64,000 bases of DNA from Acinetobacter baumannii (GCF_009759685.1 NZ_CP046654.1:1364001-1428000); one strand, 5' to 3'. Numbered from the stretch's first letter, positions 37,593-45,832 are shown. A program made the numbers and translations. Notes: a model not told the origin generated them from the letters alone.

Positions 37593-38330
37593 ATGCGCAG
37601 GACGAAGCCAGTAGCCGCGCCGATGGTGGCGCGGGTCTATCTGCGCGTCAGCACCGACGCGCAGGACTTGGAACGCCAAGAGGCGATCACTACGGCCGCG
37701 AAGGCCGCCGGCTACTACGTCGCCGGCATCTACCGTGAGAAGGCATCCGGCGCACGCGCCGACCGGCCTGAGCTGCTGCGCATGATCGGCGACCTACAGC
37801 CCGGCGAGGTGGTCATTGCCGAGAAGATCGACCGCATCAGCCGCCTACCTTTGCCCGAGGCCGAGCGCCTGGTGGCCTCGATACAGGCCAAAGGCGCACG
37901 CCTGGCCGTCCCTGGCGTGGTCGATCTATCCGACCTGGCGGCCGAGGCCCAGGGCGTCGCCAAGATCGTGCTGGAAGCCGTGCAGATCATGCTTTTTCGC
38001 CTGGCCTTGCAGATGGCCCGCGACGACTACGAGGACAGGCGCGAACGCCAGCGCCAAGGCATTGAGTTGGCCCGCCAGGCCGGGCGGTACAAGGGCCGCC
38101 GTGCTGATCCGAAGCGCCGCGCCCAAGTTGTCGCGCTGCGCAAGTCCGGCTACAGCATCAACAAGACCGCCGAGCTGGCCGGGTACAGTGCGGCCCAGGT
38201 GAAACGGATATGGGCCGAGGTCAGCCAGGCCGAAGCGAAGCAGCACGGCGCGTTCGTGGAGGACGCATTGACGGAAGCCGATGCCCTGGCCGCTGTCGGC
38301 CAGGATGAGCGCCAGGAGGAAAGGGCATGA
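37593..38330 (+). CDS. Serine recombinase / resolvase of GIsul2
   Basis: 245 residues. The N-terminal catalytic domain has Ser20 in YLRVSTDAQDLERQ and EKIDRISRL; the C-terminal helix-turn-helix is YSINKTAELAGYSAAQVKRI. Strong AAGGAG ribosome site. It may resolve island dimers or co-integrates. Confidence 0.88.
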   Translation: MRRTKPVAAPMVARVYLRVSTDAQDLERQEAITTAAKAAGYYVAGIYREKASGARADRPELLRMIGDLQPGEVVIAEKIDRISRLPLPEAERLVASIQAKGARLAVPGVVDLSDLAAEAQGVAKIVLEAVQIMLFRLALQMARDDYEDRRERQRQGIELARQAGRYKGRRADPKRRAQVVALRKSGYSINKTAELAGYSAAQVKRIWAEVSQAEAKQHGAFVEDALTEADALAAVGQDERQEERA

Positions 38331-38551
38331 AGAAGCCGAACCAAGACGACGAGCCGTTTTTCATCACCGAGGAGATTGCGGCCGAAATGATCGCCGGCGG
38401 CTATGAGTTCGAGCTGCCGCCCATTCCTTGCACCATCCGCCTACGCGACGTGCTGGAGCGCATGACCGATGCTGAGCTAGCATTGCAGCCGGGCGAGATC
38501 GCCGACCAGGAGCGTGAACGCTGCCGGCGCAAGCCGTGTTCAACCTCATGA
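38327..38551 (+). CDS. Small protein coupled to the resolvase, unknown
   Basis: 74 residues. ATG overlaps the resolvase stop (ATGA). Acidic, with TEEIAAEMIAGGYEFELPPI. The last residues run up to the first right-end arm site, so its C-terminus may have been shaped by that boundary. Confidence 0.55.
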   Translation: MKKPNQDDEPFFITEEIAAEMIAGGYEFELPPIPCTIRLRDVLERMTDAELALQPGEIADQERERCRRKPCSTS

Positions 38552-38557
38552 TCTGGT

Positions 38558-38644
38558 CATGGTATTTTTCATGGCACTGAGCCTGATAGTTCTTGCAAAT
38601 TGTTGTCACTAAAGGGTTTTGTGTGCTTGTTTACAATCGAGTGG
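38558..38644. repeat. Internal right-end attachment site of GIsul2
   Basis: CATGGTATTTTTCATGG at 38558 and CTTGTTTACAATCGAGTGGG ending at 38645 repeat the true right end (41850-41936) with the same 86-base spacing from arm to core. ACAATCGAGTGGGAGTGA reads T-I-E-W-E-stop, the end of GuaA. This looks like an older right boundary of a 12.2-kb island. Confidence 0.7.
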
Positions 38645-38761
38645 GAGTGACGGGCACTGGCTGGCAATGTCTAGCAACGGCAGGCATTTCGGCTGAGGGT
38701 AAAAGAACTTTCCGCTAAGCGATAGACTGTATGTAAACACAGTATTGCAAGGACGCGGAAC

Positions 38762-40255
38762 ATGCCTCATGTGGCGGCCAGGACGGCCAGCCGGGATCGG
38801 GATACTGGTCGTTACCAGAGCCACCGACCCGAGCAAACCCTTCTCTATCAGATCGTTGACGAGTATTACCCGGCATTCGCTGCGCTTATGGCAGAGCAGG
38901 GAAAGGAATTGCCGGGCTATGTGCAACGGGAATTTGAAGAATTTCTCCAATGCGGGCGGCTGGAGCATGGCTTTCTACGGGTTCGCTGCGAGTCTTGCCA
39001 CGCCGAGCACCTGGTCGCTTTCAGCTGTAAGCGTCGCGGTTTCTGCCCGAGCTGTGGGGCGCGGCGGATGGCCGAAAGTGCCGCCTTGCTGGTTGATGAA
39101 GTACTGCCTGAACAACCCATGCGTCAGTGGGTGTTGAGCTTCCCGTTTCAGCTGCGTTTCCTGTTTGCCAGCCGGCCCGAGATCATGGGGTGGGTGCTGG
39201 GCATCGTTTACCGCGTCATTGCCACGCACCTGGTCAAGAAAGCGGGCCATACCCACCAAGTGGCCAAGACGGGCGCGGTCACCCTGATCCAGCGTTTTGG
39301 ATCGGCGCTCAATCTGAATGTTCACTTCCACATGCTGTTTCTCGACGGTGTGTATGTCGAGCAATCCCACGGCTCAGCGCGTTTCCGCTGGGTCAAGGCG
39401 CCGACCAGCCCAGAGCTCACCCAGCTGACGCACACCATCGCCCACCGGGTGGGTCGCTATCTGGAACGGCAAGGCCTGCTGGAACGGGATGTCGAAAACA
39501 GCTATCTGGCCTCGGATGCGGTGGATGACGACCCGATGACACCCCTGCTGGGGCACTCGATCACTTACCGTATCGCTGTCGGTTCACAGGCGGGGCGAAA
39601 GGTGTTCACTTTGCAAACTCTGCCGACCAGTGGTGATCCGTTCGGTGACGGGATTGGCAAGGTAGCCGGGTCCAGCCTGCACGCCGGCGTGGCGGCCAGG
39701 GCCGATGAACGCAAGAAGCTCGAACGGCTGTGCCGGTACATCAGCCGCCCGGCGGTATCCGAGAAGCGGCTGTCGTTAACACGAGGCGGCAACGTGCGCT
39801 ACCAGCTCAAGACGCCGTACCGGGACGGCACCACGCACGTCATTTTCGAACCATTGGATTTCATTGCAAGGCTGGCCGCCCTGGTACCGAAGCCCAGAGT
39901 CAACCTAACCCGCTTCCACGGGGTGTTCGCACCCAACAGTCGGCACCGGGCGTTGGTCACGCCGGCAAAACGGGGCAGGGGCAACAAGGTCAGGGTGGCT
40001 GATGAACCGGCAACACCAGCACAACGGCGAGCGTCGATGACATGGGCGCAACGGCTCAAGCGTGTTTTCAATATCGACATCGAGACCTGCAGCGGCTGCG
40101 GCGGCGCCATGAAAGTCATCGCCTGCATTGAAGACCCTATAGTGATCAAGCAGATCCTTGATCACCTGAAGCACAAAGCCGAAACCAGCGGGACCAGGGC
40201 GTTACCCGAAAGCCGGGCGCCACCGGCTGAGCTGCTCCTGGGTCTGTTTGACTGA
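38762..40255 (+). CDS. rcr2: ISCR2 rolling-circle transposase
   Basis: 497 residues. An N-terminal zinc-binding part (CESCHAEHLVAFSCKRRGFC and CPSCGARR), the HUH motif in NLNVHFHMLFLDG, and a Tyr in CRYISRPAVS. IS91/Y2-type nickase family. AAGGACGCGGAAC precedes ATG. Confidence 0.93.
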   Translation: MPHVAARTASRDRDTGRYQSHRPEQTLLYQIVDEYYPAFAALMAEQGKELPGYVQREFEEFLQCGRLEHGFLRVRCESCHAEHLVAFSCKRRGFCPSCGARRMAESAALLVDEVLPEQPMRQWVLSFPFQLRFLFASRPEIMGWVLGIVYRVIATHLVKKAGHTHQVAKTGAVTLIQRFGSALNLNVHFHMLFLDGVYVEQSHGSARFRWVKAPTSPELTQLTHTIAHRVGRYLERQGLLERDVENSYLASDAVDDDPMTPLLGHSITYRIAVGSQAGRKVFTLQTLPTSGDPFGDGIGKVAGSSLHAGVAARADERKKLERLCRYISRPAVSEKRLSLTRGGNVRYQLKTPYRDGTTHVIFEPLDFIARLAALVPKPRVNLTRFHGVFAPNSRHRALVTPAKRGRGNKVRVADEPATPAQRRASMTWAQRLKRVFNIDIETCSGCGGAMKVIACIEDPIVIKQILDHLKHKAETSGTRALPESRAPPAELLLGLFD

Positions 40256-40467
40256 CGAGCCTGAAGGCCAACGATACCAATCAAAATGCTGCGTTCACAG
40301 CGCCGCGGCAGGGATCCGCCGTGCTGGTTGTCGGAAAAGGAGCCGCTAGTGGGAAAGAGGAGGGTAAATTTTCAGCGTTGCTGGCTCCCCGTCAGCCGGA
40401 TTGGGTTGCATCGCAGGGGTGTCGAAAGAGTCAACTGCGGTCCAAAGCTGTTGGACTTGGGTGAAAA

Positions 40468-40490
40468 GGGCGTTTATTCTTCCTATACGT
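40468..40490 (+). other. oriIS of ISCR2
   Basis: GCGTTTATTCTTCCTATACG is the conserved ISCR origin end; the glmM fragment begins directly after it. Confidence 0.75.
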
Positions 40491-40733
40491 TGTCGGCAGC
40501 GGGCCAAAAAGGAATACGTCCATGCCCATCGAGGTGAAACCGGCTGTGAGCGCGGGTTCAAGCATATAGCCCGACAGGCGCGTATCCTTGCCGATCACGA
40601 CACGATGGCGGTGGTCACCGCGACGAAAGACACGGCCAGCCGCCATGCCGACGCGCAAGGCGGTTTCCGCCGTCATCGCGCCTTCGTTGGCTTTGCCACG
40701 AATACCGTCTGTGCCGAAATATTTGCGCACCAT
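40491..40733 (-). pseudogene. glmM: 5' fragment of phosphoglucosamine mutase gene
   Basis: Codes for the GlmM N-terminus ([20 protein letters not shown] ... [12 protein letters not shown]), about 81 codons, before ISCR2 cuts it. The active-site Ser region is lost. folP-glmM is a natural pair, so sul2-glmM shows that sul2 was captured with its chromosomal neighbour. Confidence 0.92.
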
Positions 40734-40819
40734 AAGGTCGATTATCCTGTCGTCGGGTCGCCCTCAAAGGGGACATGCCTGCTGAACCGCGAATATAGAG
40801 AAATATCCCGAATGTGCAG

Positions 40820-41635
40820 TTAACGAATTCTTGCGGTTTCTTTCAGCGCCGCCAATACCGCCAGCCCGTCGCGCAAGGGGCGCGGCTCGTGTGTGCGGAT
40901 GAAGTCAGCTCCACCTGCGGCGGCGGCAAGCTCTGCAGCGAGTGTCGCGGCCCCGACATCCCCCGGACCACGGCCTGTGAGCGCGCGCAGAAAGGATTTG
41001 CGCGAAACAGACAGAAGCACCGGCAAATCGAAGCGCAGCCGCAATTCATCGAACCGCGCCAGCACCGAGAGCGAGGTTTCGGGAGCAGCCCCCAGAAAAA
41101 ACCCCATGCCGGGATCAAGGACAAGGCGGTTGCGTTTGATACCGGCACCCGTCAGCGCCGCGATGCGCGCGTCAAAGAACGCCGCAATGTGATCCATGAT
41201 GTCGCCAGCGGGTGCCTCGCGCCGATCTGCCTGCCCGTCTTGCACCGAATGCATAACGACGAGTTTGGCAGATGATTTCGCCAATTGCGGATAGAACGCA
41301 GCGTCTGGAAAACCGCGAATATCATTGAGATAGGCCACACCACGCGACAAGGCATAGGCTTGCGTCGCGGGTTGATAACTGTCGAGCGAGACGGGAATGC
41401 CATCTGCCTTGAGCGCGTCCAGCACCGGCGCGATACGCGCGATTTCTGTGTCGGACGAAACAGGCGCGGCGTCGGGATTGCTGGATGCCGGACCGAGGTC
41501 GATCACATCTGCCCCCTCGGCCATCAGCTTACGCGCCTGCGCAATGGCTGCGTCTGGCGCCAGATACCGGCCTCCATCGGAGAAACTGTCCGAGGTTATG
41601 TTGACGATGCCGAAAATGATGAGCGATTTATTCAT
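40820..41635 (-). CDS. sul2: Sulfonamide-resistant dihydropteroate synthase Sul2
   Basis: 271 residues matching Sul2 by recall: GIVNITSDSFSDGGRYLAPD near the start, SLDSYQP, NDIRGFPD, LDPGMGF, SVSRKSFLR. It replaces the drug-sensitive FolP in folate synthesis. Full length. Confidence 0.97.
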   Translation of the reverse strand: MNKSLIIFGIVNITSDSFSDGGRYLAPDAAIAQARKLMAEGADVIDLGPASSNPDAAPVSSDTEIARIAPVLDALKADGIPVSLDSYQPATQAYALSRGVAYLNDIRGFPDAAFYPQLAKSSAKLVVMHSVQDGQADRREAPAGDIMDHIAAFFDARIAALTGAGIKRNRLVLDPGMGFFLGAAPETSLSVLARFDELRLRFDLPVLLSVSRKSFLRALTGRGPGDVGAATLAAELAAAAGGADFIRTHEPRPLRDGLAVLAALKETARIR

Positions 41636-41849
41636 GGGGGCTTCTATAATAATAATAATCGAGCATGAGTCTCATACGGATGCTCGGGTCGAAAGGGAAT
41701 CCCCAGGCGAGTAACCTGTTTGCGGTGATCCATTAGCTGCAGGAGCAGAAGAGCATACATCTGGAAGCAAAGCCAGGAAAGCGGCCTATGGAGCTGTGCG
41801 GCAGCGCTCAGTAGGCAATTTTTCAAAATATTGTTAAGCCTTTTCTGAG
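41636..41849. other. Spacer upstream of sul2
   Basis: Holds an ATA repeat tract (about 41646-41659) and the presumed sul2 promoter. No gene is supported. Confidence 0.4.
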
Positions 41850-41936
41850 CATGGTATTTTTCATGGTATTACCAATTAGCAGGAAAATAAGCCATTGAAT
41901 ATAAAAGATAAAAATGTCTTGTTTACAATAGAGTGG
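41850..41936. repeat. Right end of GIsul2
   Basis: Two CATGGTAT arm sites (41850, 41862) and CTTGTTTACAATAGAGTGGG at the core. Beyond it the beta-propeller frame resumes. Confidence 0.75.
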
Positions 41937-42218
41937 GTTTTCTTTACGATTTAGCTTTTGTATTTCGTTGAAATTTTCACCGTGCAGGATTACCGCATTT
42001 GCAGCTGAATTGGCAATGAAAGCAATATTGTTCTTAAAGAAAAGTATTGAATTAATAGGGTTAAATGCTTTATCGAAGCGAATTGTTTTGATTTTTGTTT
42101 GGTTGCTTACATTCCAAAAGTGGATCTTGTTTTCGGAGTAGCAACCAGTGGCTATTAAATCTTTGGTCAAGTCCATTGCCAGGGACGTGACTGCAAATTC
42201 TTCTCTAATGCTGTTCAT
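41937..42218 (-). pseudogene. Beta-propeller (WD-like) protein, 5' part
   Basis: First 94 codons: MNSIREEFAVTSLAMDLTKD, KIHFWNVSNQTK and similar strand units. The frame continues in 25817-26476 once GIsul2 is removed. The open frame to 41823 is island sequence. Confidence 0.7.
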
Positions 42219-42409
42219 ATTAAACTACTGCTTTGAAATTGCGTTAATTATGCCTTATTTATGGATATTTCCATAATTCCAGTGTGTTTGTAAGTATATT
42301 AAATGAGTTAAATTATTTACAATAACACTTTACAATTACATACAAATTTTCGGATACGAAAAATGAAAAATCAAGTATAATATCGGTATAACCAAGAGGA
42401 TGTTTGTCT

Positions 42410-42610
42410 ATGAATAGTGCAGTTAAGTTAGAAGAAGCTTTCCGAAGTGCTAAAGGTATCGTAGATCACGAATTTTCCCAGGAAGTTATTGATGCTTGCC
42501 AGGCTGCGGATCAGGCAAGACAGCAACGTATTTTGAATGGCGAAACAACCTTTGAACAGGAAGATGCTGCATTAATGGCGGAATGGAAAAGACTTAATGC
42601 TTCCAAGTAG
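42410..42610 (+). CDS. Probable antitoxin of the Fic protein (VbhA-like)
   Basis: 66 residues from the ATG at 42410 (AAGAGGATG precedes). A small helical protein, with FRSAKGIVDHEFSQEVIDAC then LNGETTFEQEDA, which resembles VbhA-family helices followed by the ...G.it.ee... tail. The canonical inhibitory S-x-x-x-E-G motif is not clear, so the match is by size, layout and position just before fic. Confidence 0.6.
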   Translation: MNSAVKLEEAFRSAKGIVDHEFSQEVIDACQAADQARQQRILNGETTFEQEDAALMAEWKRLNASK

Positions 42611-42627
42611 AAAGAATGATTAAAAAA

Positions 42628-42651
42628 GTCAGCGATTATGCTGATTTTTTT
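42628..42651 (+). terminator. Attenuator-like hairpin between antitoxin and fic
   Basis: GTCAGC/GCTGAT stem with a 7-T run inside the 55-base gap. It would lower fic transcription relative to the antitoxin. Confidence 0.65.
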
Positions 42652-42665
42652 ATTAGGAGAGGAAA

Positions 42666-43649
42666 GTGAGCGAGTATTCAGATCAAGAACGACAAGAATT
42701 TTACGCAAAAGTAAAAGAAATATTAAATGAACCTGTTACATCGAGAGAACAGGCTGATAGCAATACTCAACTAGAATATCTAATTACCAAAAACCGTACT
42801 GAGGCCCTTGAAATTAACCCAATCAAGGGAAATTACGATTTTAATCATTTGTCGCAAATACATCATAAGTTATTTGATGGGATTCAAGATTTTGCTGGGA
42901 AACAAAGACACTTTGATATTTATAAAGCAATACCCTCACCAGAGGGGAAAAAGGAAGTCGGGTACTTCTTAAAGGCTAAAGATATTCATTTTTCTTTTGA
43001 AGACTTCACAAAAGAAATTAAAGATAGCAATTCATTAAAAGGGCTGAATAAAGAACAATTCATTGATAAATTTACAAACTTATACGCCAACATAAATGAG
43101 ATTCACCCTTTTGAGGAGGGGAATGGTCGGGCAACTAAGTTGATGATGAAGCAGTTGGCGAATGAAGCTGGGTATCAGGTCAATTTTGACCAGGTGGAAA
43201 AGCGTGAGTGGAACTATGCGTGTAAACGAGCTTTGAGTGATCAAACACTTTTTCATGGCTCGGATCAGATTAGAATGCTAAAGGATATTCAGTTGCTAAA
43301 GGATGTAATGACTAAAATTGTGCATTCCTTACAAATAAAACAAGATAATGTTATTGATGAGAAAAAAACATTAAAAAAAACAGCACTTGATTTAGCGCCT
43401 AACGCCCAGGTACACAAAGCAAGTCCTGGAAGATATGAGGGGCGTATAGTTGCTGAAACAGAAAATCTTGTTGCCCAAAGGTTAGGGGATTACAGTAAAC
43501 ACTTTGTAGTCCATGAAAAGAAAAGTTTTGATCAAACACCTAAAGTTAATGAAGTGGTTTCAATTACGCATAAGGCTGATACTAATACTGCAAAGGTAGA
43601 AAATATGCAAAATAAAGAGTTATCTAAATCTAAAGAAATTAAACGTTAA
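42666..43649 (+). CDS. Fic-domain protein with C-terminal KfrB-like domain
   Basis: 327 residues from GTG (AGGAGAGGAAA precedes). The Fic core has the full active motif HPFEEGNGR at 147-155, so it should transfer AMP or another nucleotide to a target hydroxyl. Residues ~254-313 (GRYEGRIVAE ... HFVVHEKKSFDQTPKVNEV) match by eye the lipase tail at 24762-25817. No BID or signal peptide is seen. Paired with an upstream small antitoxin-like gene. Confidence 0.85.
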   Translation: MSEYSDQERQEFYAKVKEILNEPVTSREQADSNTQLEYLITKNRTEALEINPIKGNYDFNHLSQIHHKLFDGIQDFAGKQRHFDIYKAIPSPEGKKEVGYFLKAKDIHFSFEDFTKEIKDSNSLKGLNKEQFIDKFTNLYANINEIHPFEEGNGRATKLMMKQLANEAGYQVNFDQVEKREWNYACKRALSDQTLFHGSDQIRMLKDIQLLKDVMTKIVHSLQIKQDNVIDEKKTLKKTALDLAPNAQVHKASPGRYEGRIVAETENLVAQRLGDYSKHFVVHEKKSFDQTPKVNEVVSITHKADTNTAKVENMQNKELSKSKEIKR

Positions 43650-43669
43650 TTTTGGTGTATGAGTGTACT

Positions 43670-44281
43670 TTATTGCTCTTGCACACTTGGGTTTAATTGT
43701 TTTTGTACTCGATATACGGTTGCTTCTCCTACGCCTACAGCTAATGCAATTTCTTCTTTGGTCATAGCTCCTTGAGCCAGTAGCACTTTAATCCGTTCAT
43801 GTTTTTTGAGATTAGGTTTTTTCCCTGTTGGTTTATGGCCAGCTCGTTCTAAGCCTTGCTTAATTCGCTCTTTCCTTTTTTCATTGTCTAGTCGGGCCAT
43901 TGTTGCTAGTAAGTCGATAAGCATTGAATTAATGACATTTAATATTTCGCTTGTCATTTTATCGCTGGTCTCATTATTGATATGTGTGGTTGGTAGATCA
44001 TGAATAATTAACTTGAGACCTTTTGATTTAATCTTTTCCTTGAGTATGGAAAAATCGTCCTGGCTTAATCTTGAAAGCCGATCTACAGATTCAACAAGCA
44101 GAATATCCCCCTGATTAGATTCTTCTAGTAATTTATTCAGGATGGGCCGATTTAATTTTGTTCCAGTATAATTCTCGATGTAGGTTGAAAATTCGCCAGT
44201 GGTAAAGTCTTTTAGCATTTGTAAAGCACGTTCTGCATCTTGATCTTTTGTACTAGCTCTAACATAAATTCTAGTTACCAT
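43670..44281 (-). CDS. Serine recombinase (resolvase/invertase)
   Basis: 203 residues. Ser10 in RIYVRASTKDQDAERAL, then ILLVESVDRLSRL, and a C-terminal helix-turn-helix (MTKEEIALAVGVGEATVYRV). It is distinct from the GIsul2 resolvase. A candidate res region lies upstream at 44439-44564. Confidence 0.88.
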   Translation of the reverse strand: MVTRIYVRASTKDQDAERALQMLKDFTTGEFSTYIENYTGTKLNRPILNKLLEESNQGDILLVESVDRLSRLSQDDFSILKEKIKSKGLKLIIHDLPTTHINNETSDKMTSEILNVINSMLIDLLATMARLDNEKRKERIKQGLERAGHKPTGKKPNLKKHERIKVLLAQGAMTKEEIALAVGVGEATVYRVQKQLNPSVQEQ

Positions 44282-44352
44282 TTAACAGTGTTCCTCTATG
44301 TGTATATTTATTGCGTAAAAAAATACGCAAAACTTGACTTTTGGCTTTGTGT

Positions 44353-44425
44353 GGAGAATACTGAGGATTCTCACGTCTCTGTATCTTTCCGTATAGAATC
44401 AACGGATCTGAAAAGATCCGTTTTT
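44353..44425. terminator. Hairpins upstream of the resolvase
   Basis: GAGAAT/ATTCTC (44353-44372) and AACGGATC/GATCCGTT followed by T5 (44401-44426). The second is a good terminator on the plus strand, with no plus-strand gene directly before it except the recombinase antisense region. Confidence 0.5.
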
Positions 44426-44438
44426 ATTTGCGTCAAAC

Positions 44439-44564
44439 TCTATCATTAAGCATTAATAACATAAGTTCTATGATAAATGAATCATTTAGCTATTATAAAT
44501 ACTTAAATGATAGAGAAATCTATCATTAAATAGGATTTTCATTTAGGTATAGTTTATTGATAGA
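44439..44564. promoter_or_regulatory. Candidate res site: repeated TCTATCATT
   Basis: TCTATCATT at 44439; an inverted pair AATGATAGA/TCTATCATT at 44506-44527 with a 4-base gap; ATTGATAGA at 44556. It lies upstream of the divergent recombinase, where resolvase sites normally are. It could instead regulate the 44702 gene. Confidence 0.5.
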
Positions 44565-44612
44565 GTTTTTAAAAGTATAATTATATAGCACGATATAACT
44601 AAAATTAAATTA

Positions 44613-44633
44613 TGCGACATGCCCTGTCGCATT
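44613..44633. other. Hairpin ATGCGACA/TGTCGCAT
   Basis: Perfect 8-bp stem with a 5-base loop, 69 bases before the next gene. Possible 5' leader structure or operator. Confidence 0.4.
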
Positions 44634-44701
44634 GTTCAATAAAGAGGGTTTTTTAGTCTTATCAATATCGTAAAATTAATAACTCCAAAAGGATAATTTA
44701 T

Positions 44702-45118
44702 ATGACTGGCCCTAAACTATTTCAACCAACACAGCAAGACCTAGACGCAATGAAAGGCAAATTGTTCCAGCGATTGAACCAGGAAGAATCGTTTAAACAA
44801 GATGCCCAAGCAAAGGGTGTACCGATCCTAAAACGATTAGTTGAAGTGGCAAAATCTGATACAGGGCAAAGCCTTGTAGTTCGTAAATTTCTGCTTGGCT
44901 GCTATGACGGTCAAAGATTTCCATTTGACTTAACAGATTTTCGTCAACTTGACTTGAACCTGTTTCAAGACTGCATGGCTATCCTAGCTATGGATCGCTC
45001 TCCAACAAGAGAAGTGCATGAGTATTTAGATGGGCCTGAATATAAGGGGTTGGTGAATGGTGGCGCATTGTTTGAACAATGGGCTAAGACAGTTAAAAAT
45101 TTTAGCTCTACTGATTGA
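44702..45118 (+). CDS. Plasmid protein of unknown function, 138 residues
   Basis: AAAAGGATAATTTAT precedes ATG. A helical soluble protein (MTGPKLFQPTQQDLDAMKGK onward). Such proteins are common on Acinetobacter plasmids in my memory but have no known role. Confidence 0.65.
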   Translation: MTGPKLFQPTQQDLDAMKGKLFQRLNQEESFKQDAQAKGVPILKRLVEVAKSDTGQSLVVRKFLLGCYDGQRFPFDLTDFRQLDLNLFQDCMAILAMDRSPTREVHEYLDGPEYKGLVNGGALFEQWAKTVKNFSSTD

Positions 45119-45138
45119 CAGGTAATAGGAGAATTTTA

Positions 45139-45381
45139 ATGGCACTGGTTATAGATAATGGTCATTTACTTTATGACGAAAATGATGATCGCTGTAAAGT
45201 TTTTGTAAAACAATCTCAAGGAATGCTTTTCGGTTTTGGGGTTTTTATTGATAAAGGCTGTCCTAGTGAGATAAAAAAATATTGGGGTAAATGGGATTGG
45301 AATAACCAAGAAAAATCTTTGTTAGGCATCATGGAAAGTGGTGGAAAATGGGATGGTTGGGAAGTTAATAATGTTAATTAA
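45139..45381 (+). CDS. Small protein, 80 residues, unknown
   Basis: ATG at 45139 is chosen for AGGAGAATTTTA before it. Contains many tryptophans and glycines (YWGKWDWNNQEK). No domain recognised. Confidence 0.55.
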   Translation: MALVIDNGHLLYDENDDRCKVFVKQSQGMLFGFGVFIDKGCPSEIKKYWGKWDWNNQEKSLLGIMESGGKWDGWEVNNVN

Positions 45382-45448
45382 TTTGGAGTTAAAAAATGAG
45401 AATGGCAAATAAAAATATAGTTGAATGGTCTGATTTAGAAAAAATAAT

Positions 45449-45832
45449 TTAACTAAATAGCCATTCAATAGAATAATAAACCATTAAAAGAATAGCTGGG
45501 GAAAGCAGAATTAAAAATCTATACTTTTTATAACCCACATTTTTAAGAAAACTTACATATTTCAGATAAACACAAAATAATCCAAAATAATAAAGAATTA
45601 CAAAGGCCCACTTAATAACAAAATTTAAATTATCAAAAGGGGTGAGGGTATTTACAATTAAAAAGTCATTTATAGTTTTTCCAAATGCTAAAGGCTCATA
45701 AACCATATAGTGATAAATGAAAAGTACATATTTAGCTGGGGCTTCGTATAGCTGCCAGTTCTCAATAGCATTCCAAATTTGAGAAATGAGATAACAGACA
45801 CCAAAAAAGAAAATTAGGCCGAATGTACCTGG
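45449..45832 (-). pseudogene. 3' fragment of a multi-span membrane protein
   Basis: An open minus-strand frame emerges from the 268-bp repeat (TPGTFGLIFFFGVCYLIS) and runs to a stop at 45449 with three or more membrane segments. Its 5' end was lost at the repeat boundary. A shorter ATG-initiated frame from 45706 may still be made. Confidence 0.5.

Larger units (their letters stand above)
38645..40490 (+). mobile_element. ISCR2 (CR2), IS91-like rolling-circle element
   Basis: About 1.85 kb, running from the terIS side next to the internal att site to oriIS near 40490. One gene, rcr2. One-ended rolling-circle transposition of this family carries off neighbouring DNA, here ΔglmM-sul2. The left edge is estimated from element length and is not exact. 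Confidence 0.85.
26477..41936. mobile_element. Genomic island GIsul2 (15,460 bp)
   Basis: Boundaries were deduced from frame restoration of the split beta-propeller gene and from the core TGG within GAGTGGG, the last codons of guaA, the usual target as I recall. The deduced length equals the size I remember for published GIsul2. Order: integrase, alpA, repA, repC, iterons, RHH gene, trbJKL, small genes, ars operon, resolvase, ISCR2, glmM fragment, sul2. GC-rich against AT-rich surroundings. Confidence 0.9.

Noticed and set aside
40814..41668. Plus-strand frames opposite sul2
   Set aside because: Shadow frames; sul2 on the minus strand is certain.
41823..41936. C-terminal hydrophobic tail of the propeller 5' fragment
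   Set aside because: It is GIsul2 right-end sequence read by chance, including the arm sites.
45397..45453. An 18-codon frame after the 80-residue gene
   Set aside because: Too short, with no support beyond an ATG; probably a remnant at the membrane-gene fragment.
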